A DNA stretch of 39,536 nt. Origin: an uncultured Clostridia bacterium. Its GTDB lineage: Bacteria; Bacillota; Clostridia; Christensenellales; Borkfalkiaceae. Location: positions 1 to 39,536 of the forward strand of contig CANQRP010000004.1 in assembly GCA_947626305.1 (NCBI GenBank). The letters run 5' to 3'. The translations under genes and the position numbers were made by a program. The notes below the pieces were generated by a model. It searched no databases, was not told the origin of the DNA, and saw only the letters and a program-made list of their open reading frames with translations. This document shows positions 35,017-39,536 of this stretch, piece by piece. Position 1 is the stretch's first letter; every line of letters begins with the position of its first letter.

Positions 35017-38000
35017 TCATCCTTTCTTTTTGCCCTTGATGAGCTTGACCGTCACGATCGCCATCCATGCCGCAAGTCCGCCGAAGACAACGACGTCCGC
35101 CACGATCCAGTAGATCTTCCACGTCGAGAAGGACTGCTCGTACTGCGTGACGGTCTCGGAGGCATTTCCGAACTCCGCCGCGATCGTACGCGTGTTGCAA
35201 TAGGTGTAGATGACGTGCTTTGCGACCTTGCGCGCGCAGGCGACCGCCGTCGCGCTCGTCGTATCCTTGAGCCCGATCGCACCGTAATTTGCATCGTTGC
35301 CGTTTTCGAGCCAGATGTCATTCCCCGCGCGGATGCCCTGGTCCACCGTCTTATAGCTGTCGTTTCCGTCGAGATAGTCCGTTACCGCCGTGCCTTTGAA
35401 GCCCCACTCGTCGCGGAGGATCTCGGTCATGAGCGCATGGCTGCCGCCCGTCCACGTGTCGCCGATGCGGTTATACGAGGACATGATCGCGCTTGCCTTG
35501 CCCACCTTGACGCTGAGTTCGAAGGGTCTCAGGTAGACTTCGCGGAGCGCCTGCTCGGAGAGCCAGGTGTAGAGCCCGTTTCTCTGATTCTCCGTCTCGT
35601 TCAGGGCAAAGTGCTTGATGTAGCTGTAAACGCCCTCTTGCGCCGTGCCATAGATGATGCTCGCCCCGATCATGCCCGAGATGAAGGGGTCTTCGCTGAA
35701 ATATTCATAATTTCTGCCGTCGAAGGGGGAACGGTGGATGTTCATGCCGGGGGCATACCAGCCGCCGTAGCCCGCCGTGGCGCCCTCTTTCCCAACCACC
35801 TGTCCGAGCAGGTTGGCGACGTCGGTATTCCACGTGGAGGCTACCACGATCGCCGAAGGGAAACCCGAAAACTGGGGCGTGCTGTGAGGATGCCGGTTGA
35901 ACCCCGTGGGACCGTCGAGGTCGACCATCATGGGCTTTCCGATGGACCTTACGAGAGCGGTCTGATACCCGCCCTTTGCGATGATGGTAAAGAGTTCCTG
36001 CTCCGTGATCTGGTCGAGAAGGGGATCCCAGAGCGAGTCGTCGTCATAGTTCTCCGCTTTCCCGAGTTCGAAGATGAGATCGTCGTTGTAGGAGGAGCCT
36101 TCCTGCCCTAAGTTCTCCACGAGGCGGAGGCTGCCCTCGGCGCCCTGCGTGGGGCGCGTCTCCGTATTTTCCTTGTCGGTGAGCCAGCCGTTGGAGTGGA
36201 AGAGGGCGGTGTCCTTCGCCCGCCGCTCTTTCGTCTCCTGCGGGAAGGTGCCCTTAAAGTCCGCGCGGGTCAGGTATTGAAGATTCCAGCCCGAGACGTT
36301 GGAGCCGTCGATGGATACGCCGCCGTCCGCGTTCTCGCCCGTGAATCGGTTCACGATCTCGGTCCCCGTTGCGCTGTCCGTCTCGATGGCGATGTTTGAC
36401 GCCACTTTGTAGGTAATCACGCCGTCGGTGACGCCCGCGCCCGACGCCGCCTTGGTATGGTGGGCGTCCGTAGAGAGCTTGATGGCATATTCGCCCGCTT
36501 CGAGGACATAGCCGCCGTCCTCGCCCACGCTTCCGCTCAGGTTATAGCAGTCGTAAGACTTCATGTCCTCCGCCTTGAACTTCAACGTGACCGTCTGTGC
36601 GGGATGTTCGCCGCCCTGTGCGTCGAGAAGGTTGGTCTTCGCAAAGGCGACGAGGTTGGCGGAAGATTTCTCCACTCCGCCGGGGGTGTACGGGGGTTCA
36701 TAGTAGACTTCCACCACGTCCTTGCCCGCGCAGTTGCCCGTGTTGATGACGTTGAGTTCGACGGTGATTTCGGTGTCCGCGGTGATTGTGGAACCGTTTG
36801 CGGGGCTGACCGAGCGGATGTTCCACTCGAAGTCGGTATAGGACATGCCGAAGCCGAAGGGATATTGCACAACGCCGTCATAGCCCGTGCCGTATTCATT
36901 GCTCACGTTGTCCCAATAGCCCTCCGTGTCGGCGGTCTCGTACCACTTGTAGCCGACATAGATGCCCTCGAGATAGTCGATATACTGTTCATTGGTGCTG
37001 TTCGTGTACGTCTTTTCGCCCGTGGCGCCGTTTTTCACGTTGGAGTCGGGCGAATTGGCATACGTCGCCGCCGTCTTCAAGTCATAGGCATAGGTGTCGA
37101 CGAGCTTGCCCGAAGGGTTGACCTGTCCGCGCAAGATCTTCGCAAGGGAGGTAAGCCCGCTCTGTCCCGGCGTTGCGATGGCGAGCGCCGCGTCGATGCC
37201 GTCGCTCTCGAGGAAGCCGCATTCGAGCGTTGCCGAAGTGTTGAGGAGCACGACGACGTTTTCGAAATGGCTTTCCACATAGTCGATGAGCCCCTCTTCC
37301 TCCGTCGAGAGCTGCAAATAGGTCCGCGTCTCGTCGCGCGTCACCGTTCCGTTTGCGCTGGAGGGGTTGGACGAGGGCTTGAATTTGAGTTGATATTTGG
37401 GAAGGTCGAGCGATTCTCCGCCCGTTCTCGTGAGGACGACGATCGCAGTGTCGCTGAAAGCGGACGCGGAATTGAGGACGTCCGCGGGATAATCGGCGAT
37501 ATTGGGCTCCACGAGGTGGAAATACTTGGGATCGCCGTTATAGTTGAACCAACCGGGGCGGCTGTCCGTGCCGCCGTTGCGGTTTACGGTGCAGTAGCTC
37601 TCGTAGTATTCCGCGAGCGTGGGGTTGACTTCGAAGGGCTCCTCTTTGAGTCCTTCGAGCGCCTCTCTGAGGCTCACGATCTCCTTCCGCGTGTCGCCGT
37701 TGCTCCACATGGTGAAGTCGCCCGAGCCGCCGCCGCACATCAGCATGCCCTCGTCGCTCGAGCCCCAGCCGAAGAGGTTGACCTTTTTCACGTCCTTTAA
37801 GGGGAGGGTATCCTGCTCGTTTTTGAGGAGAACGAATCCCTCTTCCGCCACTTTTTGCACGGCGAGGTCGCCGTCCGTGGGGTCCAGCGTGTCCGCGGGC
37901 GCAAAGTTGTCGCCGAGGTACTGGTCTACGATGCCCTTGAAGTTGTTCAGAATGACATTTGCCACAATGAACACGACCGCAAGCACGCCGCAAACGACGA

Positions 38001-38031
38001 GTTGAACGATCTTTCCCGTTGATTTCTTCAT
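35017..38031 (-). CDS. GH3-family glycosidase with permuted domain order, anchored at both ends
   Basis: This 1004-aa protein starts at 38031 behind CACAGGAGG. A TM anchor (about 8-30) precedes the alpha/beta sandwich domain (EEGFVLLKNEQDTLPL, IATPGQSG, LVDTYAYD, YPFGFGMSYTDFEW). An FnIII-like domain follows (ELNVINTGNCAGKDVVEVYY), and only then the TIM barrel (LDGPTGFNRHP, WYAPGMNIHRSPFDGRNYEYFSEDP, KHFALNETENQR, GFKGTAVTDY). The nucleophile is Asp885 in VTDY. In most GH3 enzymes the barrel comes first, so this is the permuted type known from rumen beta-glucosidases. A second TM helix lies at about 972-995, with a Lys-rich end. It probably releases glucose or xylose from beta-linked oligosaccharides at the outer face; the exact sugar is not predictable. 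Confidence 0.92.
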   Translation of the reverse strand: MKKSTGKIVQLVVCGVLAVVFIVANVILNNFKGIVDQYLGDNFAPADTLDPTDGDLAVQKVAEEGFVLLKNEQDTLPLKDVKKVNLFGWGSSDEGMLMCGGGSGDFTMWSNGDTRKEIVSLREALEGLKEEPFEVNPTLAEYYESYCTVNRNGGTDSRPGWFNYNGDPKYFHLVEPNIADYPADVLNSASAFSDTAIVVLTRTGGESLDLPKYQLKFKPSSNPSSANGTVTRDETRTYLQLSTEEEGLIDYVESHFENVVVLLNTSATLECGFLESDGIDAALAIATPGQSGLTSLAKILRGQVNPSGKLVDTYAYDLKTAATYANSPDSNVKNGATGEKTYTNSTNEQYIDYLEGIYVGYKWYETADTEGYWDNVSNEYGTGYDGVVQYPFGFGMSYTDFEWNIRSVSPANGSTITADTEITVELNVINTGNCAGKDVVEVYYEPPYTPGGVEKSSANLVAFAKTNLLDAQGGEHPAQTVTLKFKAEDMKSYDCYNLSGSVGEDGGYVLEAGEYAIKLSTDAHHTKAASGAGVTDGVITYKVASNIAIETDSATGTEIVNRFTGENADGGVSIDGSNVSGWNLQYLTRADFKGTFPQETKERRAKDTALFHSNGWLTDKENTETRPTQGAEGSLRLVENLGQEGSSYNDDLIFELGKAENYDDDSLWDPLLDQITEQELFTIIAKGGYQTALVRSIGKPMMVDLDGPTGFNRHPHSTPQFSGFPSAIVVASTWNTDVANLLGQVVGKEGATAGYGGWYAPGMNIHRSPFDGRNYEYFSEDPFISGMIGASIIYGTAQEGVYSYIKHFALNETENQRNGLYTWLSEQALREVYLRPFELSVKVGKASAIMSSYNRIGDTWTGGSHALMTEILRDEWGFKGTAVTDYLDGNDSYKTVDQGIRAGNDIWLENGNDANYGAIGLKDTTSATAVACARKVAKHVIYTYCNTRTIAAEFGNASETVTQYEQSFSTWKIYWIVADVVVFGGLAAWMAIVTVKLIKGKKKG

Positions 38032-38073
38032 AGAGACCTCCTGTGATCCGAATGAGTTTCCCATTCTGTTTCG

Positions 38074-38102
38074 ATTATACAATTTTTTTCATAAAATTTC
38101 AA
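38074..38102 (-). promoter_or_regulatory. Sigma-A promoter of the GH3 gene
   Basis: On the minus strand TTGAAA (38102-38097), 17-nt spacer, TATAAT (38079-38074), 43 nt before the start codon. It is immediately preceded by two copies of a palindromic decamer. Confidence 0.87.
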
Positions 38103-38131
38103 TTGCAATTTTACTTTTTTCGATTGCAATT
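38101..38131. repeat. Pair of ATTGCAATT elements upstream of the GH3 promoter
   Basis: ATTGCAATT occurs at 38102-38110, as the core of the perfect palindrome AATTGCAATT at 38101-38110, and again at 38123-38131. The two are 21 bp apart, about two helical turns. They abut and partly overlap the -35 of the GH3 promoter, as expected for a regulator-binding pair. Confidence 0.55.
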
Positions 38132-38202
38132 TCTGCGGCACGGGAAAGCCGTTTGCCGTCGTCGCGTGCTTAAAACACGCGGGAGCGGAAAAACGCGCGG
38201 AC

Positions 38203-38406
38203 ATGCAAAAAATTCATAAACATCTTGACAAGCGCGCCCTCGCGTATTACAATGGGAAAGAATTGAAAAACGACACGGAATGGGATAAAAGACCTTCTCG
38301 ATCCTTTTCGGAAAGGGGAATAGGAACGCAATTCGACCCCGTTTTCGCCAAGATCATGCTGGAAATGATCGAAGAGGACACAAATTACGAACTCCACGAG
38401 ATGTAG
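38203..38406 (+). pseudogene. Small ORF, possible C-terminal remnant of a signalling protein
   Basis: A 67-codon frame ends GIGTQFDPVFAKIMLEMI followed by EEDTNYELHE. The GTQFDP...ML.MI.ED pattern is what I recall at the end of HD-GYP or related two-component proteins in Clostridia. The N-terminal 40 residues are not convincing as a domain, and no catalytic motif is present. A consensus-like promoter lies inside the first third of the frame, arguing that the full frame is not a functional gene. It is either a decayed remnant or a short peptide gene; the similarity is from memory. Confidence 0.4.
38225..38253 (+). promoter_or_regulatory. Promoter-like sequence within the remnant ORF
   Basis: TTGACA (38225-38230), 17-nt spacer, TACAAT (38248-38253). 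The match is very good, but no convincing gene begins downstream before 38830, and a hairpin with a weak T run at 38467-38489 could end the transcript. It may drive a short RNA of about 230 nt or be a relic. Confidence 0.45.
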
Positions 38407-38460
38407 GGGCTTCGCAGACGGATATTCCATGCCGCCGCGATCTCCCCGATCACTCACTTA

Positions 38461-38489
38461 AAAAAGGCACACCTGCGGGTGTGCCTTTC
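38461..38489. terminator. Terminator-like hairpin downstream of the remnant ORF
   Basis: GGCACACC (38467-38474) pairs with GGTGTGCC (38479-38486) around TGCG, with A6 (38461-38466) before it and TTT after it. The longer T run is on the minus strand, yet no minus-strand gene approaches from the right, so plus-strand use is presumed. Confidence 0.65.
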
Positions 38490-38512
38490 CGATTGCCGAA
38501 TTTTCGGCGCGA

Positions 38513-38673
38513 AAAAAGCCGCCTATTATCTAATTAGAGGAACACATTGCGCGACCATTATAATGAAATTTGACAATATCGAACATTTTATGAAAAAATC
38601 AGATTTTTTTTGACGGAAAGTATTGACAAAAGCGAAGGTATGTAGTATAATGACACCGTAAAAAAGCCGCCTA
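38513..38673 (+). repeat. Duplicated 14-bp element around the pullulanase promoter
   Basis: AAAAAAGCCGCCTA occurs at 38513-38526 and again at 38660-38673, the second copy at the predicted transcription start. Each copy is followed within a few bases by CTAATTAGA (38531-38539 and 38671-38679). The paired occurrence on either side of the promoter suggests a protein-binding element or a small local duplication. Confidence 0.6.
38623..38651 (+). promoter_or_regulatory. Sigma-A promoter of the pullulanase-like gene
   Basis: TTGACA (38623-38628), 17-nt spacer, TATAAT (38646-38651): both hexamers match the consensus perfectly. The start of transcription is predicted near 38658, giving a leader of about 170 nt. 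Confidence 0.92.
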
Positions 38674-38721
38674 ATTAGATATTAGACGCACATATTCGGG
38701 GCAACAGCCCTGCGATCGCAC

Positions 38722-38770
38722 CACAAAGTGAGCGGGCATAAGCAAAAGTCCGCAGTTTTGTGTTTTTTTT
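38722..38770 (+). terminator. Terminator-like hairpin in the leader (possible attenuator)
   Basis: CACAAA (38722-38727) pairs with TTTGTG (38757-38762), and inside it GCGGGC (38732-38737) pairs with GTCCGC (38748-38753) with one G-U pair. T8 follows directly (38763-38770). The hairpin lies between the promoter and the coding region, so readthrough would have to be controlled. The stem has an internal loop and is only of moderate strength. Confidence 0.55.
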
Positions 38771-38775
38771 GGGAG

Positions 38776-38797
38776 TTAGGTAAAACGGTTTACCTAA
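38776..38797. promoter_or_regulatory. LacI-family-like operator palindrome in the leader
   Basis: Perfect 9-bp arms TTAGGTAAA (38776-38784) and TTTACCTAA (38789-38797) flank ACGG. The central GTAAA-ACGG-TTTAC resembles operators of LacI/MalR-type sugar repressors, with a CG at the dyad. It lies about 120 nt after the predicted transcription start and could act as a roadblock. As RNA it could also fold into a hairpin just upstream of the ribosome site. Confidence 0.65.
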
Positions 38798-38829
38798 GAA
38801 ATAAAAAAAATTTATCAGGAGGAAAAAGC

Positions 38830-39536
38830 ATGAGGAAGAGAAGTTTGAGCTGCATCGCATTGTCGCTCATTCTCGTACTCGGGTGCCTTGCGGGGTGTAA
38901 TGACGATACGCCGCAGCCCGTAGGTCCCGATGACAACACGCCGACGGTGAATTACACCGTCAAGTTCGACGTCGGCGCAGAAGCAAGTTCGGCGGGTGTT
39001 AAAACGCCTGCCGACCAGACCGTGAAGAACGGTTCCACCGCCGTGGAGCCCGCTGCGGAGTATGAGGCGGACAGCACATGGTGGCAGACGCACGAGCTTG
39101 TCGGTTGGACGAGAAATTCCGCGGATTGGGATTTCTCGAACGATAAGGTCACGGACAACATTACGCTCACGGCGCAGTGGCAGTCCACCGAGTCGAACAA
39201 CACGGCGGCGGAGTACGAAGAAAAGCTCGAAAAGGGACAGTTTGATTGGGTGCAGGAAGATCACCTCTACGTCCATTACCTGAAAGGCGCGGACGATCCT
39301 TCTGAGCACGGCACCGTCAACCCCGCCAAGGATACCCACTATGCAACGCAGATCGACAGCGCGGTCTACGGCGACTGGGGGCTTTGGGTATGGGAATACA
39401 CGCCCGTCAACAGCGAGGGGAGAGCGTTCTATCCCGCCCGTATCGACGAGAGCGGCGCGGTGTACGACATCGACCTCACCGCGACTTACAACGACGCCGG
39501 TTGGGATTCCGCCGCGCGTGAGAACAAGGGCATCAC
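38830..39536 (+). CDS. Secreted pullulanase-like lipoprotein, N-terminal part (3' end outside window)
   Basis: The ATG at 38830 follows ATCAGGAGG, and the frame is open to the window end (235 codons). The lipoprotein signal has lipobox LAGC with Cys23. Residues about 41-118 form one InlB/Listeria-Bacteroides-type repeat (YTVKFDVG...LVGWTRN...ITLTAQWQ), a small beta-grasp surface module. From about 145 the sequence HLYVHYLKG...YGDWGLWVWEY (183-190) matches the starch-binding PUD domain (CBM41-like) of bacterial pullulanases. The catalytic GH13 part would lie beyond the window. Predicted role: cell-bound debranching of starch, glycogen or pullulan. The LacI-like operator and leader hairpin suggest sugar-controlled expression. 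Confidence 0.8.
   Translation, partial: MRKRSLSCIALSLILVLGCLAGCNDDTPQPVGPDDNTPTVNYTVKFDVGAEASSAGVKTPADQTVKNGSTAVEPAAEYEADSTWWQTHELVGWTRNSADWDFSNDKVTDNITLTAQWQSTESNNTAAEYEEKLEKGQFDWVQEDHLYVHYLKGADDPSEHGTVNPAKDTHYATQIDSAVYGDWGLWVWEYTPVNSEGRAFYPARIDESGAVYDIDLTATYNDAGWDSAARENKGI

Larger units (their letters stand above)
38490..38829 (+). other. Regulatory region and 5' leader of the pullulanase-like gene
   Basis: No gene was found in these 340 nt. The first half is AT-rich and holds the promoter at 38623-38651. A leader of about 170 nt follows, with the terminator-like hairpin at 38722-38770, the palindrome at 38776-38797, an A-rich stretch and a strong AGGAGG site before 38830. The only minus-strand frame (38675-38860) is a low-complexity Phe/Ser/Leu sequence. 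Confidence 0.7.

Noticed and set aside
38655-38770. Possible known riboswitch (c-di-GMP, THF, purine or cobalamin class) in the pullulanase leader
   Set aside because: I could not fit the conserved core bases of any class I know. Only a generic hairpin with a T run is supportable.
38675-38860. 61-codon minus-strand frame in the pullulanase leader
   Set aside because: It is a low-complexity Phe/Ser/Leu sequence overlapping the promoter side and start of the plus-strand gene, with no ribosome site.

Overview
The window looks like a GC-rich member of the Bacillota, probably an uncultured gut Clostridia (Christensenellales-like). This rests on AGGAGG-type ribosome sites, near-consensus sigma-A promoters with 17-bp spacers, Gram-positive-style lipoproteins, a Firmicutes-type ZnuA and membrane-tethered glycan enzymes. 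The assignment is inference, because no rRNA or marker gene is present. I found no tRNA, CRISPR array, insertion sequence or integrase.

Layout. Positions 1-198 hold the 3' end of an alpha/beta hydrolase, followed by a terminator hairpin. Positions 4509-301 (minus strand) form a zinc-uptake operon with its own promoter: a small exported His/Cys protein, a Cys-rich lipoprotein, a membrane protein, then ZnuA, ZnuC and ZnuB. Positions 7919-4620 (minus) encode a BvgS-like hybrid sensor kinase with two solute-binding domains and two receiver domains, expressed divergently from the central operon.

The centre of interest is a 23-kb, eight-gene, same-strand operon (8248-31432) closed by a strong terminator. 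It encodes: a membrane-anchored VWA protein with an intact MIDAS; two tandem, distantly paralogous giant tubulin-like proteins (1270 and 1111 aa); a two-TM coiled-coil protein; a 2241-aa multi-TM protein combining a degenerate helicase-like region, a zinc ribbon, a 260-residue acidic repeat tract and a transglutaminase-like domain with a complete Cys-His-Asp triad; two further membrane proteins; and a CASTOR/POLLUX-like ion channel. The order, tight spacing and near-universal membrane association suggest one envelope-associated machine: tubulin-like polymers or switches docked to a VWA surface module, a large processing scaffold and an ion channel. I know of no described system with this composition. 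The joint function is inference.

From 31.4 kb onwards come a small TTG-started hypothetical gene with its own promoter; a broken metallophosphoesterase-like gene carrying an internal deletion and a frame change; a polytopic membrane protein; a domain-permuted GH3 glycosidase anchored at both ends (minus strand); a short remnant ORF; and the start of a secreted pullulanase-like lipoprotein. The last gene is preceded by a 170-nt leader with a terminator-like hairpin and a LacI-family-like palindrome, so this end looks like regulated alpha- and beta-glucan utilisation.
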